From assembly GCF_020171465.1 (NCBI RefSeq), contig NZ_JAIUZR010000001.1:1-64000 (forward strand): a stretch of DNA of 64,000 nucleotides. Reading direction: 5' to 3'. Below are positions 8,462-17,588 of this stretch, in pieces; the first letter of the stretch is position 1; each line of letters starts with the position of its first letter. Source of the DNA: Lutimonas saemankumensis (lineage in GTDB: Bacteria > Bacteroidota > Bacteroidia > Flavobacteriales > Flavobacteriaceae). The position numbers and the translations under genes are program-made. The notes under the pieces were generated by a model. It had not been told where the DNA came from. It was given only the letters and a program-made list of their open reading frames with translations, and did no database searches.

Positions 8462-8875
8462 TCATATAGATCGTTTTTCTGAGTCCTGACAGAGTTCGAT
8501 TAAAACCCCGTTGCTACTTCGGGGATGTAAAAACGCAATGATTTTATTGTCAGCACCTTTTTTGGGTTTCTCGTGAATCATTCTAAATCCTTCCTTTTTT
8601 AATCGGTCGATCTCAGCATAGATGTCATCAACATCTATGGCAATATGATGAACCCCTTCACCGCGTTTCAAAATAAATTTTGAAACAGGACTTTCATCGT
8701 TCAGGCCTTCAAGAAGTTCAATTTTGTTAGGGCCAACCTGAAAAAAAGAAGTCGAAACGCCCTCACTTTCCACGGTTTCGGTTTTGTAGGGAGGCCCCCC
8801 AAGCAATTTAGAAAACAATTCGTTGGATTCCTTAAGGTTTTTAACCGCAATCCCAATATGTTCTATTTTATTCAT
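8462..8875 (-). CDS. mce: Methylmalonyl-CoA epimerase
   Basis: A 137-residue vicinal-oxygen-chelate protein that interconverts the R and S forms of methylmalonyl-CoA in propionate and odd-chain metabolism. Metal ligands fit the family: His in KIEHIGIAV near the start, His in GVHHIAIDVDD and Glu in LIELCQ at the end. The ATG at 8875 begins the family-typical MNKIEHIGIAV. The frame runs further upstream to 8965, but those residues are not family-like and a promoter box lies at 8894-8901. It is divergent from rbfA. Confidence 0.92.
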   Translation of the reverse strand: MNKIEHIGIAVKNLKESNELFSKLLGGPPYKTETVESEGVSTSFFQVGPNKIELLEGLNDESPVSKFILKRGEGVHHIAIDVDDIYAEIDRLKKEGFRMIHEKPKKGADNKIIAFLHPRSSNGVLIELCQDSEKRSI

Positions 8876-8893
8876 TTCCTCGATCTTTGGAAT

Positions 8894-8901
8894 CAAAAAT
8901 A
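8894..8901 (-). promoter_or_regulatory. Bacteroidota -7 box (TATTTTTG) for mce
   Basis: On the minus strand this is TATTTTTG, ending 18 bases before the mce ATG. The matching -33 box is not clear. Confidence 0.45.
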
Positions 8902-8922
8902 AAGATTTTAGACAAACTGAAT

Positions 8923-8958
8923 TTTGACGCCCTGTTAACATGAATAATACTATTTTTG
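8923..8958 (+). promoter_or_regulatory. Bacteroidota promoter of rbfA
   Basis: TTTG at 8923-8926 and TATTTTTG at 8951-8958, separated by 24 bases, a little longer than the usual spacing. The ATG at 8964 follows closely, so the earlier ATG at 8940 lies inside the promoter and is rejected. Confidence 0.5.
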
Positions 8959-8963
8959 TAGAC

Positions 8964-9353
8964 ATGGAAACAAACAGACAAAAAAAGATCGCCGGAGTTA
9001 TTCAGAAAGATCTTGTTGATATTCTTCAGGGTGCCGCAAGAGATGGAATGAAGGGGGTTGTCATTTCGGTTACCAAGGTTCATGTAACAACTGATCTTGG
9101 ACAGGCCAAAGCGTATTTAAGCATCTTTCCATCAGATAAGAAGGATGAAATTATGGAAGGTATTGCGGCCAATAGCGGAATGATCAGACATGCCTTGGCG
9201 TTAAGAACAAAGAATCAGTTAAGAAGGATGCCTGAGCTTATATTTTTTATTGATGATTCGCTTGATTACATTGATGACATTGATCAGGCACTAAAAGGCG
9301 AAGATGATCCTATCAAAAATTTTGATTCTTTAAAACAAAAGAAAAAGAGATAG
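8964..9353 (+). CDS. rbfA: Ribosome-binding factor A
   Basis: A 129-residue cytoplasmic KH-fold protein that assists 30S maturation and 16S 5'-end processing. Family features are the opening METNRQKKIAGVIQKDLVDIL, the central VHVTTDLGQAKAYLSIFP and RRMPELIFFIDDSLDY near the end. Start 8964 is preferred because it begins the family-typical sequence and follows a promoter box. The next gene, a lipoprotein-release-type permease, starts two bases after its stop, a common Flavobacterial pairing. Confidence 0.94.
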   Translation: METNRQKKIAGVIQKDLVDILQGAARDGMKGVVISVTKVHVTTDLGQAKAYLSIFPSDKKDEIMEGIAANSGMIRHALALRTKNQLRRMPELIFFIDDSLDYIDDIDQALKGEDDPIKNFDSLKQKKKR

Positions 9354-9354
9354 C

Positions 9355-10557
9355 TTGAATTTTCCTTTGTACATAGCAAAACGTTACTTAAGGTCGAAAA
9401 GCAGCAACAACGCCATCAATATTATCACTCTTATTGCTACTTTAGGGGTTATTGTCAGCGCCATTGCATTATTTATCGTCTTATCCGTTTTTTCGGGATT
9501 GAAGGATTTCAGCCTGAGTTTTATCAGAACCGCTGATCCGGACCTGAAGATCACCACCGCAGAGGGCAAGTCGTTCTATTTTGATCAGGATCTTGAAAAA
9601 AAGCTTATGGGTGATAAAATCAAAGCCTACACAAGGGTTATTGAAGAACGTGTATTTCTGAGCTACGGTGAAAAATCCCATATTGCAAGTATAAAAGGAG
9701 TTGATTCAAATTACCTCAATGTAAACCGGCTGGATACAGCCGTCTATTTTGGAAACTGGGTCAATTATGACGCCAAGTATACCGTAGTGGTTGGTAGTGC
9801 AATTTCTTCTTCGTTGTCTATTGGCACGTATGATTTTTTGGACTATTTAAAGATTTACGTTCCAAAACCGGGCAAGGGATACATAACAAATCCAAAAACG
9901 GCATTTAATCAGGTTGCAGCCCAAACCATTGGGATCTATCGTCTTACGGATGACATTGATAAGAAATTTGTTTACAGTAATTTGGTACTTGCCCAGGATC
10001 TGTTGAATTACGAAGAAAATCAGGTATCGGCTGTAGAAATTAAAGTGGCTGAAGGGTTTGATTCAAGGGAGGTGCAGCATGAACTGAAGCAAAGTCTTGG
10101 AAGCGATTATAAGATAAGGACAAGGCAGCAGCTTAATTCTGTTTTCTATAAAATGCTCAATACGGAAAATCTGGTTTCTTACCTGGTATTCACCCTAATT
10201 CTTGTCATTGCCCTGTTTAATGTGATCGGGGCAATAGTGATGATGATCATTGACAAAAGAGAGAATTTAAAAACGCTTTTTCATCTGGGAGCAACGGTTA
10301 GGGAAATCAGAAGGGTATTTGTTTTACAGGGCTTTCTATTGACTTTGTTCGGTTTGTCCGTGGGCCTTTTTCTGGCAATTCCTTTTGTGTTGCTTCAAAA
10401 GAAATATGGATTTATCATGATCACTCAATCCCTGGCTTATCCGGTGGAGTTCCGGCTAACTAATGTGCTTGTTGTTGTTTTAACCATAGTTGTTCTGGGC
10501 TATCTGGCTTCAAAAATCGCGAGTGCCCGGATATCCAGAAAGCTTGTTGCGGACTAA
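9355..10557 (+). CDS. ABC transporter permease of the LolC/LolE type
   Basis: A 400-residue inner-membrane protein with an N-terminal helix, a large periplasmic MacB-like domain (about residues 50-250) and three C-terminal helices forming the FtsX core (about 275-395). It resembles the permeases that release lipoproteins to the outer membrane; the ATPase partner is not next to it. The start is TTG, giving the family-typical MNFPLYIAKRYLRSKSSNNAIN; no ATG gives this N-terminus. It is two bases downstream of rbfA, so co-transcribed. A general FtsX-like permease of another function remains possible. Confidence 0.87.
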   Translation: MNFPLYIAKRYLRSKSSNNAINIITLIATLGVIVSAIALFIVLSVFSGLKDFSLSFIRTADPDLKITTAEGKSFYFDQDLEKKLMGDKIKAYTRVIEERVFLSYGEKSHIASIKGVDSNYLNVNRLDTAVYFGNWVNYDAKYTVVVGSAISSSLSIGTYDFLDYLKIYVPKPGKGYITNPKTAFNQVAAQTIGIYRLTDDIDKKFVYSNLVLAQDLLNYEENQVSAVEIKVAEGFDSREVQHELKQSLGSDYKIRTRQQLNSVFYKMLNTENLVSYLVFTLILVIALFNVIGAIVMMIIDKRENLKTLFHLGATVREIRRVFVLQGFLLTLFGLSVGLFLAIPFVLLQKKYGFIMITQSLAYPVEFRLTNVLVVVLTIVVLGYLASKIASARISRKLVAD

Positions 10558-10573
10558 TAGAACAGCGAATAAA

Positions 10574-11554
10574 TTAATCTCCGAATTTGTCCAGAACTTC
10601 GTCGAAAACCTGAAAAACTTCTTCCTTGGTATCAGAGGTCACCATACGAAGCCTGTATTCTTTGAAGTGAGGAATCCCTTTGAAATAATTGGTATAATGT
10701 CTGCGGGTTTCAAAAAGTCCGGCCCTTTCCCCATTCCAGCCAATAGCCATTTCAAGATGTCGTTTTGCAGTTTTGGTCCTCTCTCGGATTCCGGGAGATT
10801 CAAGATGCTTACCCGTGCTGAAATAATGCTTTACCTGATTAAAGAACCACGGGTTGCCTATGCTTGCCCTTCCAATCATAGCGCCATCCAATCCGAATTT
10901 ATCTCTCATTAACATTGCTTTTTCAGGGGAGTCAACGTCGCCATTGCCAAATACGGGAATATGCATTCTTTGATTGTTTTTCACATCTGCAATTGGTTCC
11001 CAGTTTGCCACACCTTTATACATCTGGGCTCTTGTCCTTCCATGGATGGCTATGGCCTGTATTCCCACATCCTGCAATCTTTCTGCTACATCCTGAATGT
11101 AAATTGAATCATGATCCCAGCCTAAACGCGTTTTAACCGTAACAGGCAGATGTGTATGTTTTACCATGGCCTCACTTAATTTGACCATTAGTGGAATGTC
11201 TTTAAGGATCCCGGCACCAGCTCCTTTACTCACCACCTTTTTCACGGGGCAGCCAAAATTAATATCGATAAAATCAGGGTTCGATCTTTCAACGATCTCA
11301 ACCGTTTTGAGCATCGAGTCCAGGTTAGCGCCGAATATCTGAATTCCAACGGGTCGTTCCTTGTCGTAGATGTCAAGTTTCTGAACGCTCTTGGCGGCGT
11401 CTCGGATCAATCCTTCGGAAGATATGAATTCTGTATATACAACATCAGCACCATTTTCCTTACACAAGGCACGAAATGGCGGGTCACTCACATCCTCCAT
11501 AGGAGCGAGCAATAAAGGAAAATCTCCAAGATCTATGTTACCTATTTTTGCCAA
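10574..11554 (-). CDS. dusB: tRNA-dihydrouridine synthase
   Basis: A 326-residue FMN enzyme that reduces uridines in tRNA D-loops. Visible motifs: LLLAPMEDVSDPPFR at the start of the barrel, the catalytic Cys near residue 103 in NFGCPVKKV followed by GAGAGIL, then VKTRLGWD, and IHGRTRAQMYKG for flavin and substrate binding. The subtype (DusB-like) follows from overall similarity and is less certain than the family. It is convergent with the LolE-like gene, 16 bases apart. Confidence 0.93.
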   Translation of the reverse strand: MAKIGNIDLGDFPLLLAPMEDVSDPPFRALCKENGADVVYTEFISSEGLIRDAAKSVQKLDIYDKERPVGIQIFGANLDSMLKTVEIVERSNPDFIDINFGCPVKKVVSKGAGAGILKDIPLMVKLSEAMVKHTHLPVTVKTRLGWDHDSIYIQDVAERLQDVGIQAIAIHGRTRAQMYKGVANWEPIADVKNNQRMHIPVFGNGDVDSPEKAMLMRDKFGLDGAMIGRASIGNPWFFNQVKHYFSTGKHLESPGIRERTKTAKRHLEMAIGWNGERAGLFETRRHYTNYFKGIPHFKEYRLRMVTSDTKEEVFQVFDEVLDKFGD

Positions 11555-11571
11555 ACCTTCTGTTTTGGCTG

Positions 11572-11579
11572 CAAAATTA
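11572..11579 (-). promoter_or_regulatory. Bacteroidota -7 box (TAATTTTG) for dus
   Basis: On the minus strand the bases read TAATTTTG, 17 bases before the dus ATG. No clear TTTG lies at the -33 position. Confidence 0.45.
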
Positions 11580-11685
11580 CATAAATTTTAAACATTAAAT
11601 TTCATGCGAAAAGCGGTTTAAAATGATTTTTAGTTTGAGCAATGAATCCACCTGGTTTTATAGGCCTGTATAATTGCAAAAAGTG

Positions 11686-11693
11686 TATTTTTG
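11686..11693 (+). promoter_or_regulatory. Bacteroidota -7 box (TATTTTTG) for the TolB-like lipoprotein gene
   Basis: TATTTTTG overlaps a TTG that would otherwise be the longest start, which supports the ATG at 11715 instead. Confidence 0.45.
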
Positions 11694-11714
11694 ATTTCAG
11701 AATTAAATCAAACT

Positions 11715-12821
11715 ATGAAATTAAAATTATATACCTTAATTATCTTTATTGTGTTTGCAGCTTGTAAATCTTCAAAAAGCAAACATGGATATGACGGATA
11801 TTCAGGAGCTACAAAAATTGAAAATGTATTGCATTACCCTAAGGAAAAGCACCTTAAAAATGTGAGGCAGTTAACCTTTGGAGGTGATAATGCAGAGGCC
11901 TACTGGAGTTTTGACAGTTCAAAACTGGTTTTTCAGGCCAACAATAAAGCCTGGGGCCTTGAATGCGATCAGATCTTTATGATGGACGCCTCCAAACCCC
12001 TTGACAGCAGTGAGATTCCCCAAATGATAAGTACAGGAAAAGGAAGGACGACCTGCAGTTATTTTTTACCTGGCAACGAAACAATTGTTTATTCCTCTAC
12101 ACATCTGGCTGATGATGCATGCCCCCCGGTTCCAAAAAAGGAAGATTACGGGAATAAATACATATGGCCGGTTTATCAAGGATATGATATATTTATAGCA
12201 GATACAAAAGGAAACCAGCTCAAGCAGCTCACATTTGAGGATGGATATGATGCTGAACCCACTGTATCCCCTAAAGGAGATCGAATCGTTTTTACTTCAA
12301 CACGAACCGGAGATCTTGAGTTGTTTACCATGGCTATTGACGGCAGTGATGTAAAACAGGTCACCCATGAACTCGGGTATGACGGAGGAGCATTTTTCTC
12401 ACCGGATGGTACCAAATTGATATTCAGATCCTCCAGACCAAAAACCGACGAGGAAATTAAGGAATACAAGGACCTTTTGTCAAAAGGCCTTGTGCAGCCC
12501 ACCAACATGGAACTTTATGTTTGTAATGTTGACGGGAGCGACCTGAAAAAGATCACAGATCTTGGCAGTGCCAACTGGGCTCCTTTTTTTCATCCTTCTG
12601 GGAAAAAAGTGTTGTTTTCCAGTAATCATGTTTCAAAAAGAAGTTTTAATCTTTTTATGATCAATATTGATGGAACAGGATTGGAACAGGTTACTTATGA
12701 TACCGTGTTCGACGCTTTTCCAATGTTCTCGCCTGATGGTAAAAAATTAGTATTCTCTTCGAACAGAAATAACAACGGAACACGTGATACGAATTTATTT
12801 GTAGCTGACTGGGTTGAGTAA
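11715..12821 (+). CDS. TolB-like beta-propeller (PD40) lipoprotein
   Basis: A 368-residue protein with a lipoprotein signal (hydrophobic LYTLIIFIVFAAC, Cys near residue 18). The mature part has at least four PD40/WD40-like propeller repeats, each with an SPDGxKLVFxS-type core: SPKGDRIVFTSTR, SPDGTKLIFRSSR, HPSGKKVLFSSN and SPDGKKLVFSSNR. It is probably anchored in an envelope membrane. It resembles the TolB propeller but is a stand-alone protein, not the Tol-Pal component. The oxidoreductase gene starts 14 bases downstream, so the two may form a transcript. Confidence 0.82.
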   Translation: MKLKLYTLIIFIVFAACKSSKSKHGYDGYSGATKIENVLHYPKEKHLKNVRQLTFGGDNAEAYWSFDSSKLVFQANNKAWGLECDQIFMMDASKPLDSSEIPQMISTGKGRTTCSYFLPGNETIVYSSTHLADDACPPVPKKEDYGNKYIWPVYQGYDIFIADTKGNQLKQLTFEDGYDAEPTVSPKGDRIVFTSTRTGDLELFTMAIDGSDVKQVTHELGYDGGAFFSPDGTKLIFRSSRPKTDEEIKEYKDLLSKGLVQPTNMELYVCNVDGSDLKKITDLGSANWAPFFHPSGKKVLFSSNHVSKRSFNLFMINIDGTGLEQVTYDTVFDAFPMFSPDGKKLVFSSNRNNNGTRDTNLFVADWVE

Positions 12822-12835
12822 AAATTAAAAAAAAA

Positions 12836-13822
12836 ATGGGTAAAACATATAATTGGGCCATACTGGGGTGTGGTAAAATTGCAAGAAAATTTGTCAATGA
12901 TCTTAAACTTTTAAAAAATGCAAATCTTTATGCGGCGGCTTCGAGAAGTATTGAGAACGCCGAAAATTTTGCCGAAGAACTGGGTTTTGAAAAGGCCTAT
13001 GGCTCTTACCTGGAAATGGTAAAGGATCCTGAGGTTGATGTGGTGTATATTGCAACTCCACATGCAATGCACATGGAACACAGTATTCTTTGTCTTGAAC
13101 ATAAAAAGGCTGTTTTGTGTGAAAAGGCATTTGCCATGAACGTTAAGGAAGTTGATCAGATGATTACTGCATCAAAAGATAATGACACCTTTCTTATGGA
13201 GGCGTTCTGGACAATTTTTCAACCAAAATTCAATAAAGTTCTTGAGCTGGCAAAGGACCCTGAACTGGGGCGATTGAAATTTATAAAATCGGATTTTATG
13301 TTCAATGCCGATTTTGATCCCGACAAGAGGTTATACAACATTGACCTCGGGGCGGGTTCCTTACTCGATATAGGAATCTATCCTATCTTCAGGTCCATGA
13401 TGTTTTTGGGAAAGCCTGAAAAAATTAAAACCATGGCAAATATCAGGGAGACTGGTGTGGAAGACAGTATCTGTATGCTTTTTGATTATGAAGGAGGGGA
13501 AAAAGCGGTTCTTACATCAAGTTTTGAAAGTTCCAGCATCAATGAGACAGAACTTTGCTTTGAACATGGTTTTATAAAATTCGAAAGAGATCCTGCTTAT
13601 CCTATTATATTTGGAAAAAATGGAAAAAGAGAGGAGATCGGATTTGAATTGTCAAGGGGAGAAGGCTATGAACTTGAAGCTGCTCATGTCATGGAATGTA
13701 TGGATCAGGGGATCACTGAGAGTCCGGTTTTAACCTTTCAATTTAGCCGTGATCTGATGGAAATTATGGATAGGGTGAGAAAAGAGGCCGGAATTGTCTT
13801 CCCGAAGCATGATTTAACATAA
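12836..13822 (+). CDS. Gfo/Idh/MocA family NAD(P)-dependent oxidoreductase
   Basis: A 328-residue protein. The Rossmann nucleotide-binding motif is near the start ([13 protein letters not shown]), and the family's lysine segment appears as CEKAFAMN, where most members read EKP. A C-terminal alpha/beta dimerisation domain follows. Members oxidise or reduce sugars, inositols or trans-dihydrodiols; the substrate is unknown here. It follows the TolB-like lipoprotein by 14 bases. There is no signal peptide, so it is cytoplasmic. Confidence 0.88.
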   Translation: MGKTYNWAILGCGKIARKFVNDLKLLKNANLYAAASRSIENAENFAEELGFEKAYGSYLEMVKDPEVDVVYIATPHAMHMEHSILCLEHKKAVLCEKAFAMNVKEVDQMITASKDNDTFLMEAFWTIFQPKFNKVLELAKDPELGRLKFIKSDFMFNADFDPDKRLYNIDLGAGSLLDIGIYPIFRSMMFLGKPEKIKTMANIRETGVEDSICMLFDYEGGEKAVLTSSFESSSINETELCFEHGFIKFERDPAYPIIFGKNGKREEIGFELSRGEGYELEAAHVMECMDQGITESPVLTFQFSRDLMEIMDRVRKEAGIVFPKHDLT

Positions 13823-13853
13823 AGAATTCGGTTTTCCGAACGAACTAATTGGT

Positions 13854-13870
13854 TATATTTGCGCAAATAT
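13854..13870 (+). promoter_or_regulatory. lepA promoter -7 box overlapped by a 16-bp palindrome
   Basis: TATATTTG at 13854-13861 matches TAnnTTTG and lies about 28 bases before the lepA ATG. The perfect palindrome ATATTTGCGCAAATAT covers 13855-13870, so a dimeric factor bound here would cover the -7 box. A small hairpin (TTCGG-TTTT-CCGAA, 13827-13840) lies near the expected -33 position. Confidence 0.45.
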
Positions 13871-13889
13871 TGAAGACAGGACGAAACGG

Positions 13890-15686
13890 ATGAAGAATAT
13901 CAGAAACTTTTGCATTATAGCCCATATTGATCATGGTAAAAGTACCCTGGCAGACAGGTTGCTGGAGTATACCAATACGATTTCTGACAGAGAAAAACAG
14001 GATCAGTTACTGGATAGCATGGATTTGGAGAGAGAACGAGGTATTACGATAAAAAGTCATGCCATTCAAATGGATTACAAGTATCAGGGTGAAGACTATG
14101 TGCTTAATTTGATTGATACGCCGGGCCATGTTGACTTCTCTTATGAAGTTTCAAGGTCAATAGCGGCTTGTGAAGGTGCTTTATTAATAGTCGATGCCGC
14201 CCAAAGTATCCAGGCTCAGACGATATCTAATCTGTATTTGGCCCTGGATAATGATCTTGAGATCATTCCGGTTTTGAATAAGGTAGATCTTCCAAGTGCT
14301 AACCCGGAAGAAGTTACCGATGATATCGTGGATCTGTTGGGATGCGATCCTGAGGAAGTAATACATGCCAGTGGTAAAACCGGATTTGGGGTGGAAAACA
14401 TTCTTGAAGCTATCATTGAAAGAATTCCGGCACCGGAGGGTGACCCAAAAAAACCCTTACAGGCACTTATTTTCGATTCTGTCTACAATTCCTACAGAGG
14501 GGTAGAGACTTATTTCAGGGTCATTGACGGTGAGATCAGGAAGGGCCAGAAGATTAAATTCATGGCCACAAATAAAGAGTACTACGCTGATGAAGTTGGG
14601 ACCCTGAAGCTGGATCAGGAGCCCAAAAAGGTGATTTCGGCAGGAGATGTGGGCTATTTGATCACGGGGATCAAAACAGCGAGTGAGGTAAAAGTGGGTG
14701 ATACCGTAACAGATGCCATAAATCCAACCCAGAATCGAATTGATGGATTTGAGGATGTTAAACCAATGGTATTTGCAGGGATTTATCCTGTTGACACAGA
14801 AGATTATGAGGAGCTAAGGTCCTCGATGGAAAAGCTTCAGTTAAATGATGCCTCCCTGGTTTTTGTGCCGGAAAGTTCAGCTGCCCTTGGCTTCGGATTC
14901 CGATGTGGGTTTTTAGGGATGCTGCATCTTGAAATTATTCAGGAAAGGCTTGAAAGGGAGTTCGATATGACCGTGATTACCACTGTCCCTAACGTTTCTT
15001 ACCATGCCTACACCAATAAGAAACCCGATGAAATGATTCTGGTTAATAATCCTTCTGATTTACCGGAACCTTCAACATTAAACAGGGTAGAGGAGCCTTA
15101 CATCAAGGCGAGCATAATTACCAAAGCTGATTTTGTGGGCCCGGTAATGAGTTTATGCATAGAAAAGAGGGGTGAGATTACAAATCAGACTTACTTAACT
15201 ACTGAAAGGGTTGAATTAAGTTTTGATATGCCGTTGTCAGAAATTGTATTTGATTTTTATGACCGGCTTAAAACGGTTTCAAAGGGCTATGCCTCATTTG
15301 ATTATCATCCAATTGGTTTCAGGTCTTCAAAGTTGGTTCGAGTAGATATTTTGCTTAATGCTCAGCCCGTAGATGCCTTGTCTTCCTTGCTTCATGAATC
15401 TACAGCTTACGCTATTGGCAAGAAGATGTGCGAGAAACTCAGACAGCTGATCCCAAGACAACAGTTCGACATACCGGTCCAGGCTGCCATCGGTGCAAAG
15501 ATCATTGCCAGAGAAACGATCAAAGCCTTAAGAAAGGATGTTACGGCCAAATGTTACGGGGGTGATATTTCGAGAAAGCGAAAACTTCTTGAAAAACAGA
15601 AGAAAGGTAAAAAGCGTATGAGACAAGTGGGTAATGTAGAAATTCCACAGCAGGCTTTTATGGCAGTTCTTAAATTGAATGATTAA
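13890..15686 (+). CDS. lepA: Elongation factor 4 (back-translocating GTPase)
   Basis: A 598-residue translational GTPase of full normal length. G motifs: [16 protein letters not shown] near residue 10, DTPGHVDF near 80 and NKVDLP near 130. EF-G-like domains and the LepA-specific C-terminal domain rich in Arg and Lys follow. It associates with the membrane or ribosome and is thought to act on stalled or mis-translocated ribosomes and in initiation. It ends three bases before the converging MscS-type gene, leaving no room for a separate terminator. Confidence 0.97.
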   Translation: MKNIRNFCIIAHIDHGKSTLADRLLEYTNTISDREKQDQLLDSMDLERERGITIKSHAIQMDYKYQGEDYVLNLIDTPGHVDFSYEVSRSIAACEGALLIVDAAQSIQAQTISNLYLALDNDLEIIPVLNKVDLPSANPEEVTDDIVDLLGCDPEEVIHASGKTGFGVENILEAIIERIPAPEGDPKKPLQALIFDSVYNSYRGVETYFRVIDGEIRKGQKIKFMATNKEYYADEVGTLKLDQEPKKVISAGDVGYLITGIKTASEVKVGDTVTDAINPTQNRIDGFEDVKPMVFAGIYPVDTEDYEELRSSMEKLQLNDASLVFVPESSAALGFGFRCGFLGMLHLEIIQERLEREFDMTVITTVPNVSYHAYTNKKPDEMILVNNPSDLPEPSTLNRVEEPYIKASIITKADFVGPVMSLCIEKRGEITNQTYLTTERVELSFDMPLSEIVFDFYDRLKTVSKGYASFDYHPIGFRSSKLVRVDILLNAQPVDALSSLLHESTAYAIGKKMCEKLRQLIPRQQFDIPVQAAIGAKIIARETIKALRKDVTAKCYGGDISRKRKLLEKQKKGKKRMRQVGNVEIPQQAFMAVLKLND

Positions 15687-15689
15687 TCA

Positions 15690-17459
15690 TCATTCAGAAA
15701 ACAGATCTCGGCCTTTTTCATTTCCCTTCTCCGGTTTGGTTTTTTTAACAGGACTTTTAGTCACTTTTACGTTTTGGTTCTTTCCTGTAAGATGATCTAC
15801 CAGCTTGTCAAAAGGACTTCTCGAATCCGTAGGAATTTTACTCGGAACCGTTGTGAGATTTCCATCCCTGGCGGCAATATAAGACGGAGACAGAATTTCA
15901 ATTCCAGCTTCATTGAAGACTTCTAATATGTTTTTGTGTATATCGGAATAGATCAATGCCATCTTTTTGGGTTCTTTACTGTAAGCGTTCAATTCATAGG
16001 AGACATAATTGTCATCAAGGCTGGTTTGCAAAACAAAAGGGGAAGGTTCTGCTTCAATATGAAGGCTCCTTTTACCCGCATCTATCAATAATTTTTCAAC
16101 TGTTTTCCAGGGGATATCATAGCCGATGGTCACAGAGGTATGAAGCAGGAGGCCGTTTTTGTCAACATTTGCGGAATAATTAACCAGATGATTGATTATA
16201 ATGTTTGCATTGGGTATCGTTACATCCTCATTTTTTACCGTCCTTATCCGGGTGACTAAAAGTGTCTTTTCTATCACATCACCAACTGTGTCCTGAATCC
16301 GGACTCGATCCCCAATTTGATAGGGTCTCATATAGGTAATTACTACACCGGCAACAATGTTTGCAACCGCGGAGGTAGAGCCAAAAGAGACCAAGGCTCC
16401 TATAAAAATGGATACCCCTTTAAATGCAGGAGATGTGGAGCCCGGTAAATGAGGATAGATCAATACGAGAGCGAAGGCCCAGATCAAAAGGCTAATGATC
16501 TTTTGCGTAGTGCTGGCCCAGTCTTTTGGAAAATTCTTAATAATGAATTTTTCAGCCTCAATATCTTCAACGATGTCTTTTTGAACCCGAATAATATATC
16601 GGGTGATCATAATGATTACGATTATAAATATCAGATTTGGTAAAAAATCGACAAATCCATAGAATACAAATTTTACGGGCCTTGCCAGGTAGCTGTAAAA
16701 ATTACTTACGATTTCTTCTGCCCAGGGAAAAAAACTAAACATAAAAGGCAGGTAGGTAAATAGTACGAAAAGGATTGTAATGATGCGGAGTACATTTGAT
16801 AGAAAAACAAATATATTGGCCGTGTTCTTCGGAATAAAATACTTGAAAATATTCTTTTTATTCTTCAGGAATCGTTTTTCAAATTTTGAAAGGTAGATAT
16901 TGAGTTTTCTAAATAGCCAGTTGATGACCTTGATGACTGCGATCAAGATGACGAGTGAGATGAGGAAATAACCGATTCTTATTAGCCATTCCTGAGTGGA
17001 CAGGTTATATTGATCTTGCTTATTAACAGATTCTTTAAACTTCTGGACCTGCATCTCAGCAAGTTCGTTTAAAGACATTTTATTTGTGATGGCATCGTTT
17101 TCGGTGATGATAAAGGCAATTTCATCATTGTACATAATACTGGCAAACTGGTTTCCTTCCTTTACAAAGATGGTGTCAACACCTTTCTGGTATTTTTCAT
17201 ACAGGTCATGAAGCCTTTTGGAGATCTGTTTTGCCCTGTAAGTTACAGGGTATTCATTTGCGGAATATCTTATAAAGTAAATCGTATCCCTTTTAAAGAT
17301 AACAGGTGCCACATTATTCTGAAAAGCGGGTTGTTCTGTTTGAAGTGGTGACTGCTGCGAAACATTGTTTTTCAGACTATCCTGACCGGAAATCTGAGCA
17401 GATAAGGAAAAGCACAAAAGGCCCAATAAAAAGACCAAGGTGGTTTGAGGGGGACGCAT
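15690..17459 (-). CDS. Mechanosensitive ion channel (MscS family), long form
   Basis: A 589-residue protein with a signal peptide (ends about residue 25), a periplasmic N-terminal domain of about 130 residues, several membrane helices (about residues 160-340) and an MscS pore and beta domain. Family signs are the glycine-rich pore helix GVSIFIGALVSFGSTSAVANIVAGVVI, then YQIGDRVRIQDTVGDVIEKTLLVTRIRT. The C-terminal tail is rich in Lys and Pro. Such channels release solutes on osmotic downshock. It is larger than E. coli MscS (286 residues) because of the periplasmic and extra membrane segments. It is transcribed alone. Confidence 0.92.
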   Translation of the reverse strand: MRPPQTTLVFLLGLLCFSLSAQISGQDSLKNNVSQQSPLQTEQPAFQNNVAPVIFKRDTIYFIRYSANEYPVTYRAKQISKRLHDLYEKYQKGVDTIFVKEGNQFASIMYNDEIAFIITENDAITNKMSLNELAEMQVQKFKESVNKQDQYNLSTQEWLIRIGYFLISLVILIAVIKVINWLFRKLNIYLSKFEKRFLKNKKNIFKYFIPKNTANIFVFLSNVLRIITILFVLFTYLPFMFSFFPWAEEIVSNFYSYLARPVKFVFYGFVDFLPNLIFIIVIIMITRYIIRVQKDIVEDIEAEKFIIKNFPKDWASTTQKIISLLIWAFALVLIYPHLPGSTSPAFKGVSIFIGALVSFGSTSAVANIVAGVVITYMRPYQIGDRVRIQDTVGDVIEKTLLVTRIRTVKNEDVTIPNANIIINHLVNYSANVDKNGLLLHTSVTIGYDIPWKTVEKLLIDAGKRSLHIEAEPSPFVLQTSLDDNYVSYELNAYSKEPKKMALIYSDIHKNILEVFNEAGIEILSPSYIAARDGNLTTVPSKIPTDSRSPFDKLVDHLTGKNQNVKVTKSPVKKTKPEKGNEKGRDLFSE

Positions 17460-17533
17460 AGGTTAAGGGTTTGTTGAGCTAATATAATGGAAATAATTCT
17501 AATAACCTCATTATGACCTCTTTGAAGTAGTTG

Positions 17534-17566
17534 TAAAAAAAAAGGCCGATCCCATAGAGATCAGCC
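17534..17566 (-). terminator. Rho-independent terminator after the HEPN-like gene
   Basis: On the minus strand, GGCTGATCT and GATCGGCC form a stem around a short loop, followed by nine T. It lies 23 bases past the stop at 17589. Confidence 0.85.
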
Positions 17567-17588
17567 CGAGATATGATTTATTTTGATG

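Noticed and set aside
8940-8963. ATG at 8940 as the rbfA start.
   Set aside because: It falls between the promoter's two boxes, and the family-typical N-terminus begins at 8964.
8876-8965. Long N-terminal extension of the methylmalonyl-CoA epimerase.
   Set aside because: The extra 30 residues are not family-like and overlap the promoter boxes of both diverging genes.
10490-10912. A 140-residue plus-strand frame across the end of the LolE-like gene and dus.
   Set aside because: It is antisense to dus and its sequence is a shadow of the conserved barrel.
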